Shown: positions 1 to 9,306 of the stretch, piece after piece | How positions within the stretch are numbered: the stretch's first letter is position 1 | Layout: every line of letters begins with the position of its first letter | Assembly (NCBI GenBank): GCA_934168305.1 | Contig: CAKPNF010000005.1 | Location: 23,030 to 87,029 of the forward strand | DNA length: 64,000 nucleotides | Reading direction: 5' to 3' | DNA from: an uncultured Clostridia bacterium | GTDB lineage: Bacteria > Bacillota > Clostridia > TANB77 > CAG-508 | The notes under the pieces: generated by a model | What the model saw: the letters and a program-made list of their open reading frames with translations, nothing else | The model's database searches: none | Told to the model about the DNA's origin: nothing | Made by a program: the position numbers and the translations under genes

Positions 1-1789
1 TTTCTTTTATTTCGTTTATTGTTTCTATTATATCAAAAGAATTCCACATTTCGAATGAGTTCATACTAATTGGACATGGATTTTGGTTTAACCTTATAAA
101 TATATCAACAAAATCCACATTTTCATTTCCATTTTTATCTATTCTTATTACATCAAATACATAATCTTCTATTGGTTCTCTTTTAAATTGATTTATACTA
201 TCTGGTCCTTCCTCGTAAAATTTGTTATTTAAACCATCTAAATCACGTAATCCTTTAAGAGAATATTTATCTTTATAGGTTCTTATATATTTATATTCCT
301 GATCAGTAACTGGTTCTCCCATAAATTTTAAAATATCAATTAATCTTTGTTGTCCATCTAATACAATCTCTGTACTTATTCCATTTCCTTGTATTTCTGT
401 ATATAAATATATAGGTGGAAGTTTAACTCCTAATATAATACTTTCTATTATTCTAGATGCTTTTACTTTATCAAATACTTCTCCACGTTGATAATTAGAA
501 CGAACTACAAATCTATCTTGTTTAATGTGACTTATAATTTCACTTAATTCCATCGTTTCTTTTCTTGTAGTAAGTTGTTGTGATAGATATGGACTATACC
601 AGTCTTTATCTTTACTTATATTTAAATCTTTTTTATATATAATGGCTTTTTTATTTTTCTTAATTTTTTCAACATAACTATTTATGTTTATTTTAAGTTC
701 TTTTTCCATATAGTTTTTCATGTATTCATTTCTTTTTTCAATATCATGACCTGATAAGTTGTTATATGTATCAAAATATTCTTGTCCATCATCTTGAATA
801 TAGTGACAAAATTTATCTATATTAAAGTCATAAAATTTGGCTGAAAAATTATTATACATTATTGAAAGCATCCAATATATACTTTTAAAAAACGGTATTC
901 TATTTTGTAAATTAAAATCAGTTTCACTTAATTTTTCTTTTATTAAATATAGTTTTTCAAATATTTTTTCAAATTCTACTAATTTATTTTTTTGTTCTTT
1001 TTCTGTATACACAGTTATAAATTTTGAATAGTATTTGTCTATTATTTTAGAATTACATTGCACATTATTTTCACCTATAATTGGAATATATGGCATTGTA
1101 ATAAGCTCTCTTACTATTATTAATAATAAATTCTCTTTTTCTCTATCATTTATTGCTCTTTTTTCTCCAATTTCGAACAATTTTATGCATTTGTTATATA
1201 ATTCCCTTTTGTTTTTAAATAATTCTTTAAATTTATTTGTTAAACTATCATAGTAATATCTAGCTCGTAAAATATCGCTATTTTTTAATGGAGTCATTCC
1301 AAAGTTATATCTTCTAAATAAATCTCTTCCAATATATTCTATATCTTCATCACTTATATCTATTGAATTTTCTACAGTATAAGTAATCATCTTTAACTTA
1401 TATTCTCCAAATAATATTCTTAAATTTGGTGCTAAGTCTTTATATTTACATCCTTCCCAATCTTTTAATTTTTGTAATCCTGATTCTTTTAACTCAAATT
1501 CATTGTTATAAAATTTTAATAATGTTTCATAACGTTGTCTTCCATCTATTATATTTATATTTTTTCCTTTTTTTATAACAATTAATGGTGGAATAATTCC
1601 TTTCATAAGAACAGTTTCAATTAAATTTGTAGCTTTTTCTACTGTCCATATATAATTTCTTTGATAACTAGGAGCATATTTTATATATTTTCGTTCATTA
1701 GAAATTACTATTTTGTTTATAGCTGCTTCTGTTAATTCTACATTTATCTTTTGATATATTTCTTCTAATTTCCTTGCTTTATCCTTCAT
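1..1789 (-). CDS. tandem DUF262 (GmrSD N-terminal-like) protein, 3' end off the window
   Basis: About 596 residues are visible and the frame is still open at base 1. Two DUF262-type signature loops are present: IIDGRQR near residue 81 and IVLDGQQR near residue 479. DUF262 is the ParB/Srx-like NTP-binding domain of GmrS/GmrD type IV restriction enzymes and related defence proteins; usually one copy sits N-terminal to a DUF1524 HNH nuclease domain. Two copies about 400 residues apart in one chain is less common, and any nuclease domain would lie beyond the edge. The ATG at 1789 follows a GGGAGAG ribosome site and a good promoter. Defence is the family expectation, not something shown here. Confidence 0.72.
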   Translation of the reverse strand, partial: MKDKARKLEEIYQKINVELTEAAINKIVISNERKYIKYAPSYQRNYIWTVEKATNLIETVLMKGIIPPLIVIKKGKNINIIDGRQRYETLLKFYNNEFELKESGLQKLKDWEGCKYKDLAPNLRILFGEYKLKMITYTVENSIDISDEDIEYIGRDLFRRYNFGMTPLKNSDILRARYYYDSLTNKFKELFKNKRELYNKCIKLFEIGEKRAINDREKENLLLIIVRELITMPYIPIIGENNVQCNSKIIDKYYSKFITVYTEKEQKNKLVEFEKIFEKLYLIKEKLSETDFNLQNRIPFFKSIYWMLSIMYNNFSAKFYDFNIDKFCHYIQDDGQEYFDTYNNLSGHDIEKRNEYMKNYMEKELKININSYVEKIKKNKKAIIYKKDLNISKDKDWYSPYLSQQLTTRKETMELSEIISHIKQDRFVVRSNYQRGEVFDKVKASRIIESIILGVKLPPIYLYTEIQGNGISTEIVLDGQQRLIDILKFMGEPVTDQEYKYIRTYKDKYSLKGLRDLDGLNNKFYEEGPDSINQFKREPIEDYVFDVIRIDKNGNENVDFVDIFIRLNQNPCPISMNSFEMWNSFDIIETINEIKE

Positions 1790-1820
1790 TTTTCTCTCCC
1801 ATTTAATAAAATTTAACCTG

Positions 1821-1850
1821 ATTATAACATATTTACAAAGCACGCGTCAA
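1821..1850 (-). promoter_or_regulatory. sigma-A-type promoter of the DUF262 gene
   Basis: On the minus strand TTGACG (1845-1850) and TATAAT (1821-1826) are separated by 18 bases, 32 bases before the ATG. A short imperfect dyad, GTCGAAAGTTGAC, overlaps the upstream side of the -35 box and could be an operator. Confidence 0.6.
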
Positions 1851-1881
1851 CTTTCGACTTTTTTTGACATTTTTATAACTC

Positions 1882-1910
1882 TTTACTTTGTTCAAAAATG
1901 ATTATATAAT
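1882..1910 (+). promoter_or_regulatory. promoter of the FAD-dependent oxidoreductase gene
   Basis: TTTACT (1882-1887), 17-base spacer, TATAAT (1905-1910), 26 bases before the ATG at 1937. Confidence 0.5.
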
Positions 1911-1936
1911 ATAGAAAATTGTTTGAGGTGTTTTTT

Positions 1937-3517
1937 ATGATAAGAATTAGCAATGTAAAAATTTATGAAAATATTTCTGATGAAGAAGTATTTAATTTAA
2001 TAATTAAAAAATATAAAATTGTGAAAGAGTCTATTAATGAGTGGCATATTTCAAAAAAATCAATAGATGCAAGAAAAAAAGATGATGTTCACTTTTGTTA
2101 TTCTATTGACATAGATGTTAAAAATGAAGATAAGTTTTTAAGAGATAAAAATATATCTAAAATAAAATCAAATTTTATTCCTGATGTTCAAATAAACCTG
2201 AATAAATCTATTAGACCTGTAATTATCGGTGCTGGTCCAGCTGGCCTTTTTTCAGCTTTAACCTTTGTGCAGAATGGTTATAAACCAATTGTTATAGAAC
2301 AAGGCCAAACAGTTGAAGAAAGAAAAAAATCTGTTGATGCTTTTGTAAATAATGGTGTTTTAAATACTAATTCTAATGTTCAATTTGGTGAAGGTGGTGC
2401 TGGTACTTTTTCAGATGGAAAATTAACATCTGGAATAAGCTCTCCTTATTGTAAAAAAGTTTTAGAAGAGTTTGTTAAATTTGGAGCTCCTTCACAAATT
2501 TTATACTTAACAAAACCTCATATTGGAACCGATAATTTGATAAACATTATTAAAAACATGAGAAATTATATTATTTCAAATGGTGGACAATTTATGTTTA
2601 ATACTAAATTTATAGATTTTGAAACAACTAATAATTGTGTTTCAAAAATTTCTGTTTTACATTTAGATAATAACTTAGTTGAAACAATAGACACTAATTT
2701 ACTTGTTCTTGCAATTGGTCATAGTTCAAGAGATACTTTTAAAAAAATATATGAAAAAGGCTTATATTTAGAACCCAAAAACTTTTCTGTTGGAGTCAGA
2801 ATAGAACATTTACAGAGTGAAATAAATAGAGCTCAATATGGTTCTTTGACAAAATTAAAATTACCATCTGCTGATTATAAACTTGCATATCACTCTCCAT
2901 CTGGTCGTTCTTGTTATACTTTTTGCATGTGTCCTGGTGGTGTTGTTATGCCTTCTTCAAGTGAATCTAATACAATTGTTACAAATGGTATGAGCTATTT
3001 TGCAAGAAATGGAAAAAATGCAAATTCAGCTGTTTTAGTAAATGTTATGCCCTCTGATTTTGAAAGTGATAACCCTTTAGCAGGAATTGATTTTCAAAAA
3101 AATTTAGAAGAAAAAGCTTTTAATTTGGGAGGTTCAAATTATTTTGCTCCAGTTCAAAGATTTGAGGACTTTGATAATAATATAAAATCTGAATTTATTG
3201 GTAATGTTATTCCTTCTTATAAACCTGGTTATACTTTATCAAATTTAAATGATATTATGCCTGAATTTGTATCAGATACTTTAAAAGAAGGGATAAAATA
3301 TTTTGATACTAAATTACATGGTTTTGCTAATCCTGATAGTATTTTAACAGGTATGGAAACTCGTAGTTCTTCTCCTGTAAAAATTTTAAGAAATGAAAAT
3401 TTGATTTCTAATATAAAAGGAATTTATCCTTGTGGTGAAGGTGCTGGTTATGCAGGTGGTATAATGTCTGCTGCCGTTGATGGAATTAAATGTGCGATTG
3501 CTGCTATTGAAAAATAA
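1937..3517 (+). CDS. NAD(P)/FAD-dependent oxidoreductase (uncharacterised COG2509 type)
   Basis: A 526-residue soluble flavoprotein. The Rossmann dinucleotide-binding loop IIGAGPAGLFSAL sits near residue 95 after an N-terminal region typical of this family, and the C-terminal FAD-contacting segment YPCGEGAGYAGGIMSAAVDG closes the protein. The family is annotated only as FAD-dependent dehydrogenase; substrate and pathway are unknown. I chose ATG 1937 because GAGGTG lies six bases upstream; an in-frame TTG at 1919 precedes that ribosome site and is unlikely. It is one of few plus-strand genes and converges on the cysteine desulfurase gene with a shared hairpin between the stops. Confidence 0.85.
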   Translation: MIRISNVKIYENISDEEVFNLIIKKYKIVKESINEWHISKKSIDARKKDDVHFCYSIDIDVKNEDKFLRDKNISKIKSNFIPDVQINLNKSIRPVIIGAGPAGLFSALTFVQNGYKPIVIEQGQTVEERKKSVDAFVNNGVLNTNSNVQFGEGGAGTFSDGKLTSGISSPYCKKVLEEFVKFGAPSQILYLTKPHIGTDNLINIIKNMRNYIISNGGQFMFNTKFIDFETTNNCVSKISVLHLDNNLVETIDTNLLVLAIGHSSRDTFKKIYEKGLYLEPKNFSVGVRIEHLQSEINRAQYGSLTKLKLPSADYKLAYHSPSGRSCYTFCMCPGGVVMPSSSESNTIVTNGMSYFARNGKNANSAVLVNVMPSDFESDNPLAGIDFQKNLEEKAFNLGGSNYFAPVQRFEDFDNNIKSEFIGNVIPSYKPGYTLSNLNDIMPEFVSDTLKEGIKYFDTKLHGFANPDSILTGMETRSSSPVKILRNENLISNIKGIYPCGEGAGYAGGIMSAAVDGIKCAIAAIEK

Positions 3518-3521
3518 GAAA

Positions 3522-3563
3522 AGAGGGATTTGTGGGCCACCACCTCAAATCCCTACTTTTTTT
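3522..3563. repeat. REP-like hairpin, singlet; also a bidirectional terminator
   Basis: AGGGATTTG (3524-3532) pairs with CAAATCCCT (3546-3554) around a loop with GGGCCACCAC, flanked by an A-rich left side and T7 on the right. It lies between two convergent stop codons. The loop motif recurs at 5715-5783 and 61900-62005, where two units are arranged head to head. Confidence 0.7.
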
Positions 3564-4673
3564 AAAATTTTTATTAAATAGTCAACATCATTTTTTGTAT
3601 TAAAGTCTCCAAAAGTAAAACGTATTGCACCTTTGGCTAATTTGCTTGGAACTCCTATCGCTGTTAAAACATGTGAAGGATTATTGTCTCCAGATGAGCA
3701 TGCTGAACCTCCTGATGCACAAATTCCGTATTCATCTAATTTAAATAACAATTCACTTGAATCTACATTTTCAAAGCTTATATTAATATTTCCTGGTAAT
3801 CTTTTTTCCATTGTTCCATTTATATGGATATTAGGAATTTCCTTTTTTATTTTTTCTAAGCAATAATCTCTTAAATATTTTAATTTTTTCTGGTATTGTT
3901 CTATGTTTTTTTCAGCAATTTGTGCAGCTTTTCCTAAAGCTACTATTTCTGCAACATTCTCTGTTCCTGCTCTTTTATTTTTCTCTTGATGTCCTCCGTC
4001 CATAAATCTTTCAAATTCTATTCCTTTTTTTACATATAATGCTCCTACTCCCTTAGGTGCATATATTTTATGACCTGATAATGATAACATATCTATATTC
4101 ATTTTTTTTACATCTATGGGAATATTACCGTGCGGCTTGAACTGCGTCTGTATGAAATATAATTCCATTTTTGTGTGCTATATTTGCTATTTCTTCTATT
4201 GGTTCAATTGTTCCAATTTCATTATTTGCAAACATTATACTTATTAAAATTGTATCTTTTCTAATTGATTTTTCTAATGTTTGTATATTAATAAATCCAT
4301 CTTTATCTACATCTAAATATGTTATTTCAAATCCTTTTCTCTCCAAATTTTGACAACTATGAAGTATTGCTGGATGTTCTATTTTGGATGTTATAATATG
4401 TTTTCCTTTGTTTTTATTTGAATATGCTATTCCCTTCAATGCAGTATTATCACTTTCAGAACCGCAACTTGTAAAGTATATTTCTTCGGGCTTGCAATTT
4501 ATTAATGAGGCAACTCTTTTTCTTGCTTCTTCAATTGCTCTTTTTGCATTTCTTCCTATACTATAAATTGATGATGGATTTCCATATTCCAAACTTAAAT
4601 ATGGAATCATTTCCCTAAAAACTTCTTCTTTCACTCTAGTAGTTGCACTATTATCAAAATACTTAACTTCCAT
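3545..4673 (-). pseudogene. cysteine desulfurase (NifS/IscS family) with +1 frameshift at CGG
   Basis: PLP enzyme that takes sulfur from cysteine for Fe-S clusters or thio-cofactors. The 5' part (4125-4673) carries DNSATT, TSCGSESDN and FHTDAVQAA; the 3' part carries the PLP-lysine region SLSGHKIYAPKG and the catalytic-cysteine loop SGGSACSSG. The two lie in different frames. Reading GCA then skipping the C of the in-frame CGG (4128-4130) gives GGT AAT, so the product runs QAAGNIPIDV as in the family, about 375 residues in all. Zero frame hits TAA right after CGG. Domains and motifs are otherwise intact, which speaks against old decay; it is a recent mutation, a sequencing error, or recoding. 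See the CGG finding. Confidence 0.85.
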
Positions 4674-4742
4674 AAACGTCCTCTTTTCTTTATTGTCTCA
4701 ATGAGTAATATACTCTTTTTATATTATATTCATTTAGTGGTG

Positions 4743-5603
4743 TTAATTGTTAATAAGATTGATTATTTTGTCTATATTATTAATAGTTTGTCTATATCCA
4801 TATTTATAACAATCATCTAGTTTATCGACTTCAAGTAATCCTGTTTTATCTGTTTTTATGGTTAGTATCATATCACTATTCTTCACATTCTCTTCTGATA
4901 CTTTATTTCCCATAATGTCTATTGACCTCATTGCAATATCCATTATATTGCTATTTTCATTAATTTCATCTGCCATAAAATTTACAGTTAAAACTTTATT
5001 TACTCCTTGTTTTTTTACTTCTAGTGCTGGAAAATTATCTAAAATCCCTCCATCTAAAAATTTGTGATTTTCGTATACACATGGATCAAAAGCTACCGGA
5101 AAACTACTACTTGCTCTTATTGCTTTTCCTATTGATATATTGGTTATATACTTGTTTTTATTTTCATTTTCTTCTTGTGGTATATTATTTGTAAATATAT
5201 ATTCTTTAGATTCTTGAACATCAACAGTTGGAATAACTATAGGCATTTTTATGTCAGTTATTTTTTTTATACCTTTTCTTTTAGCTACTTCATTAAAGAC
5301 TTTTTCAATTTCTTCTCCTGAATAAAATCCTGTGAATTTATTTTTTTTATTTATCATAAAGTTTTTTAGGTTTGTCATTGTGGTTATAGAATTTTGATTT
5401 ACTAAGTCTTTTGCATATCTTTTAAATAGTATGTATATATAATATGGCGAATATCCCATTGCATATAGTGTTGATATTATACTTCCAGAGCTTGTTCCTC
5501 CTATTACATCTATTTTTATATTGTTTTCCTCTAATGCTTTTAATACTCCTGCGTGTGCTATTCCTCTTATTCCACCACCTGATAAGGCTAATCCTAATTT
5601 CAA
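4743..5603 (-). CDS. patatin-like phospholipase family protein (RssA/YchK type)
   Basis: A 286-residue Ser-Asp dyad hydrolase. The oxyanion loop SGGGIRG is at residues 8-14, the nucleophile elbow GTSSGS near 36-41, and the catalytic Asp in FLDGGILDNFP near 187. No signal peptide or membrane segment, so probably cytosolic or membrane-peripheral lipid hydrolysis. It starts at TTG (5603): GGAGG lies seven bases upstream and there is no ATG or GTG nearby. Substrate unknown. Confidence 0.85.
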   Translation of the reverse strand: MKLGLALSGGGIRGIAHAGVLKALEENNIKIDVIGGTSSGSIISTLYAMGYSPYYIYILFKRYAKDLVNQNSITTMTNLKNFMINKKNKFTGFYSGEEIEKVFNEVAKRKGIKKITDIKMPIVIPTVDVQESKEYIFTNNIPQEENENKNKYITNISIGKAIRASSSFPVAFDPCVYENHKFLDGGILDNFPALEVKKQGVNKVLTVNFMADEINENSNIMDIAMRSIDIMGNKVSEENVKNSDMILTIKTDKTGLLEVDKLDDCYKYGYRQTINNIDKIINLINN

Positions 5604-5714
5604 TTTTTATGCCTCCATTTTTTATTTGTTTTTTTAATTATTTACTATTTTTTATGTTTCTAAACGTGTTTTTGTTACTAATTTTCACCAACGAAAATGT
5701 ATTAAGTGACAGCG

Positions 5715-5783
5715 AGGGATTAAGGGGCCACCACACCAATTCCCTGTAAACCAGTGAATTGGTGTGGTGGCCCCTTAATCCCT
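5715..5783. repeat. REP/BIME-like palindrome, inverted pair
   Basis: Two 32-base arms (5715-5746 and 5752-5783) match at 31 of 32 positions around a 5-base spacer. Each arm is itself a small hairpin (AGGGATT with AATTCCCT) carrying the loop GGGGCCACCAC. The plus-strand side is followed by T5. It starts two bases after the stop of the WG-repeat gene. Confidence 0.85.
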
Positions 5784-5785
5784 TT

Positions 5786-7510
5786 TTATTTTGTATAATA
5801 TATTTCTCCGTTTCCATATATCACTTGATAATACTGTCCTATAAAAGTAGGTTCAATATCATTTATTTCATATGTTGGCTCTACTATAATCTTACCTTCA
5901 CCATTTATTACTCCCCATTTTCCATTCAGTCTAATTCCAGCAAAGCCATATTTATTTATTTCTGTAACTCTTTCATATTTATAGTCAACTATTATATTTC
6001 CAGATTTATCTACAAATCCACATTTATCATTTTGTCTTTTTGCAAATATTTTATTATTTGTAAATACATCTACATTTGTTATTTCTTTTTCATCTTTTGA
6101 TACATATTTCGTTTCTTTATCATTATATATTCTTAAGTAATCTTTGTTATTTTCAATTGTTGCATTTTCTAATTCACATATTTTTGTCATTTCTTTAGAA
6201 TATATTTCTGTTATTTTTGTATTATTATTTATAGCTTGTATCATGTTTGTATTTTCTATTTGTTGTATTGAATTGTATTTAAATTCTATTTTTGTGTTTT
6301 CTGAACTATCTATAACACCTAATTTTCCGTCTGTATTACATGCTATAAAATAATTATCATATAAATATGTTATATATGTGTACTTATTTTTTGTTATTTC
6401 TTCTCCTTTTTTGTATATACTATATGTTGTTTTATCATTTTGAGTATTAATGTATATTTTATAATCAGTATTTTCTATATTTATTATTGCTATATCTTCA
6501 TTTATGCCAGTTTCTTTACCGTTTGAATCGAATACTTTTACATTTTCATCTGTTGTTTTTGCATATATATAATCTCCTGCAATATCTATTTGTTTATACT
6601 CAAATGGTATTATTATTTTTCCTGTAATTGATATTACTCCGTATTTTTTTCCTTTTAAAACTGTTACTGTATTATTGCTTTCATTGTATACTATTGATTG
6701 GTATTCATTTTCTATAATTTGTTTTCCGTTTTTTAATAATCCATATTTTCCATTTTCTGCACAAATAATGTAAACATCATCACTATTAATTTCCACTATT
6801 CTATATAATTCATTATATTTTGTATCAATTATTTTTTTTCCTTCTGTATTTACATATCCATATCTATATCCTTCTTCTGTTGTGTTTTTTACAATATATC
6901 CTGCTTTTTTATACCCATTGCCTTCTTCATAGAATTTGTCTACTTCAATTTCGTCATATTGTGGTTTTATTAATATTGCTCCTTTTATGTTTATAATTCC
7001 ATATTTTCCGTCTTTTTTTACTAATAGTTCTCCTTCTTTAAATTGAAGTGTATCTATTTCCTCATATATTGCATTTGTTATTTTCTTTCCATTAAAATTA
7101 ATTATTCCGTATTTTCCATCTTTACTATATTTTAAGACACTTTTTTCATACATTAAATCACTTAGAATATTTTTTAATCTTAGTGGTTCAACATTATCGT
7201 ATTCTTTAAATATTTCTTCTCCATTTTTGTTTACAATATTTGTTCTATCTCCCTCATAGCATACAAATACTGCTTTCTCTGGGTTTGGTATTTTTATATT
7301 TTCATATTTTGCTTCTATTATTTTGTTTCCTTGTGCATCTATTACTCCATATTGATTATTTTCTTTTACTACAAAATATTTGTATTCTGATATTGTTTCT
7401 ATTTCATATTTTTTGCTCTCTTTTTGTATTTTTTTTGATATAAAGTACCCTGCTGTGGCTATTACTAAAATTAATAAAATTGTTAAAATTATTATATTTT
7501 TCTTTTTCAT
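5786..7510 (-). CDS. membrane-anchored WG-repeat protein
   Basis: 574 residues: a short N-terminal hydrophobic anchor (about residues 5-26) followed by roughly nine WG-type repeats with cores such as KYGIINFNGK, KYGVISITGK and KWGVINGEGK, spaced 45-70 residues. WG repeats form beta-rich binding surfaces of unknown ligand; by topology the repeats would face outside. No lipobox is visible. The gene stands alone. The start follows GGAG about eight bases upstream. No function can be assigned beyond a probable cell-surface binding role. Confidence 0.8.
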   Translation of the reverse strand: MKKKNIIILTILLILVIATAGYFISKKIQKESKKYEIETISEYKYFVVKENNQYGVIDAQGNKIIEAKYENIKIPNPEKAVFVCYEGDRTNIVNKNGEEIFKEYDNVEPLRLKNILSDLMYEKSVLKYSKDGKYGIINFNGKKITNAIYEEIDTLQFKEGELLVKKDGKYGIINIKGAILIKPQYDEIEVDKFYEEGNGYKKAGYIVKNTTEEGYRYGYVNTEGKKIIDTKYNELYRIVEINSDDVYIICAENGKYGLLKNGKQIIENEYQSIVYNESNNTVTVLKGKKYGVISITGKIIIPFEYKQIDIAGDYIYAKTTDENVKVFDSNGKETGINEDIAIINIENTDYKIYINTQNDKTTYSIYKKGEEITKNKYTYITYLYDNYFIACNTDGKLGVIDSSENTKIEFKYNSIQQIENTNMIQAINNNTKITEIYSKEMTKICELENATIENNKDYLRIYNDKETKYVSKDEKEITNVDVFTNNKIFAKRQNDKCGFVDKSGNIIVDYKYERVTEINKYGFAGIRLNGKWGVINGEGKIIVEPTYEINDIEPTFIGQYYQVIYGNGEIYYTK

Positions 7511-7563
7511 TTTTTTCTCCTTTGATTTGATATTTATCTCATTTTATCATAATAATTATTATT

Positions 7564-7816
7564 TATGCAACTATATTTTTTATTGTTTCTTCTGTATTAA
7601 ATTCCATTGTTAATCCATACATACTTTTTATTTCACACATTAAATCCATGAACCTTACATAAATATAACTTTCATTTTATATTTTACATATGACTGACGC
7701 CTTATATTTGTTAATCCTTCAATTTTATTTATTAATTCTGGAAAAAATTGTTTTATTATTCTTACTAAATCTTCTAATATGTTTATTTCTTTATTTTTCC
7801 TCTTTTTTTCTTCTAT
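7564..7816 (-). pseudogene. degenerate N-terminal fragment of a transposase
   Basis: Minus-strand translation gives ILEDLVRIIKQFFPELINKI, then RRQSYVKYKMKVIFM, then after a small frameshift MDLMCEIKSMYGLTMEFN. This resembles the N-terminal region of a DDE transposase family common in Clostridia, from memory of similar proteins; I cannot name the IS. There is a stop at the shift and no catalytic domain follows, so this is a remnant. Confidence 0.45.
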
Positions 7817-7818
7817 TC

Positions 7819-7878
7819 AAAAAAACATCTCCTTTACGATAAAATATTTTTTATTTTATCATAAATAGATGTTTTTTT
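7819..7878. repeat. long AT-rich inverted repeat beside the transposase remnant
   Basis: Arms reading about AAAACATCT..GATAAAATA and TATTTTATC..AGATGTTTT face each other around a short T-rich loop and end in T7. It could be a terminator or a surviving end of the lost insertion sequence. Confidence 0.5.
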
Positions 7879-7928
7879 CTTTTAAATTTATACATTTTTA
7901 TTGCGAAAAAATTTTATTCTTTTTTCTG

Positions 7929-7968
7929 ATAAAAAAGATCATAAACATTTTCAGTCTGTGGTCTTTTT
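7929..7968 (-). terminator. terminator of the thioester-type surface protein gene
   Basis: Minus strand: AAAAAGACCACAGAC, 7-base loop, a matching arm and T6, beginning about 16 bases after the stop codon. Confidence 0.7.
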
Positions 7969-7983
7969 CTGTAATAGATGTTT

Positions 7984-9303
7984 TTACATCCCTGTAACAG
8001 GAAGTTTTTTTACAACAACTTCTTTATTTTCTGTTTTTTGAACTTTTTCCTCTAGTTCAATTTGTTCAACAGTAGTTGTAACATCTTTCTCTTCTGTATC
8101 ATTTTTAGGGGTATTTTTGAATAAATTGTTAACTGTTAAAGTTAATTTTTGATTAAAAGAAATATTAAATTCAATTAATTTATCATTTAATATATATCCA
8201 TCTTTTGCTGATGTCTCTTGTATATAATATTTTCCTGGCATAAAGTTTTCTATTTCTACTTCACCATTTGAATTTGTTTTTACATTAGAGTATATTAAAT
8301 TCTTATTGCTATCATAAATATTAAATTCAACATTTTCTAATCTTTCTTTTGTTTCTTGATCTTGTTTAACTATTTTTATCTTTGTTTCGTTTTTATAATA
8401 TTTATCATTTGTTTTTCCTGTAGCATCTTCATATGTTGCAGCTGTTAATGCGTAATCTTGATATGAACTATTTGGTGCTTGTCCATATAATACTGGTTTA
8501 CTATTAATTTTAGTTTTTATAACTATATCAAAATTTCCTTCTTTTTTAAGATTTTTTATAGGTATTAATATTTTGAATTTTTCATTTTGCGAAAATTCTG
8601 TTTTGGCATTATTATTTATATCTGTAATTTTTATTCCTTCTGGAAGTTCTATATCTGACTTTTGTAATTCTACCTTATAGTTTGATATTGTTGTTTTTGC
8701 TTGAACACTATATGTCTTAGATACATAATTTTTTTCTTTATTGTCTACTTGGAATAAATCTTTTTCCTTTTCTATTTTCACAGTGTTTGAAATTTGTGTC
8801 TCATTACAATTTTCTGCATTTGCTAAAATCTGTTTTAATGCATTTAATGTTCTCTGTCCAGCCTCTCCTATTGGGCTATAATCATTTGGATTATTTCCAT
8901 GTATATAGCAATATATTGCTTGTTTTGTTGCTGTAAATGCCTCTTCTTTATTGCTACAACCCAATTCTCCAATTGTTTTATATGGATATCCATTTATTAT
9001 TATTCTCCATAATTTGACATCTGATATTGCATTTTGTACAGATACCGAATAAGATATTTGGTCATCGACTCCCTTTTTTGTTTTATCTAGACAGTAAGCT
9101 GGATAACTTATTCCATCTTTCGTATACTGGGCATAATATGCTTTAACAACAATTCCTCGATAAATTAAAAGACTTCCACAATCTCCTCCTGAAATAATAT
9201 TTGCTGAATTAATATCTATAGCATTTACTGAATTAAATATTGTTAGTATATTTAACATTAGAATACTTATAATTGATAATACATATTTTTTTGCTTTTAA
9301 AAT
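7984..9303 (-). CDS. secreted thioester-domain/SpaA-type surface protein ending in LPVTGM, apparent ATT start
   Basis: N-terminal thioester-like domain (AYCLDKTKKG and FTATKQAIYCYIHG), a long beta-rich middle, a SpaA/Cna-B-like prealbumin fold (VEFNIYDSNKNLIYSN to YYIQETSAKDGYILND), then a sorting motif LPVTGM directly followed by the stop: no hydrophobic tail. The first ATG is at 9258, inside the hydrophobic stretch of a signal peptide. Upstream in the same frame the sequence reads LKAKKYVLSIISILMLNIL.. and cleaves plausibly after VNA; the only codon placed for a start is ATT at 9301-9303, ten bases after GGAGG, which is embedded in the end of the sortase gene. ATT starts are rare. With ATG 9258 the protein would be 424 residues with a poor signal. 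Pairs with the upstream sortase. Confidence 0.75.
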   Translation of the reverse strand: MLKAKKYVLSIISILMLNILTIFNSVNAIDINSANIISGGDCGSLLIYRGIVVKAYYAQYTKDGISYPAYCLDKTKKGVDDQISYSVSVQNAISDVKLWRIIINGYPYKTIGELGCSNKEEAFTATKQAIYCYIHGNNPNDYSPIGEAGQRTLNALKQILANAENCNETQISNTVKIEKEKDLFQVDNKEKNYVSKTYSVQAKTTISNYKVELQKSDIELPEGIKITDINNNAKTEFSQNEKFKILIPIKNLKKEGNFDIVIKTKINSKPVLYGQAPNSSYQDYALTAATYEDATGKTNDKYYKNETKIKIVKQDQETKERLENVEFNIYDSNKNLIYSNVKTNSNGEVEIENFMPGKYYIQETSAKDGYILNDKLIEFNISFNQKLTLTVNNLFKNTPKNDTEEKDVTTTVEQIELEEKVQKTENKEVVVKKLPVTGM

Positions 9304-9306
9304 TTT

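Noticed and set aside
4125..4135. prfB-like stop-codon frameshifting
   Set aside because: Only the cysteine desulfurase site has a stop right after CGG; the other three continue with sense codons.
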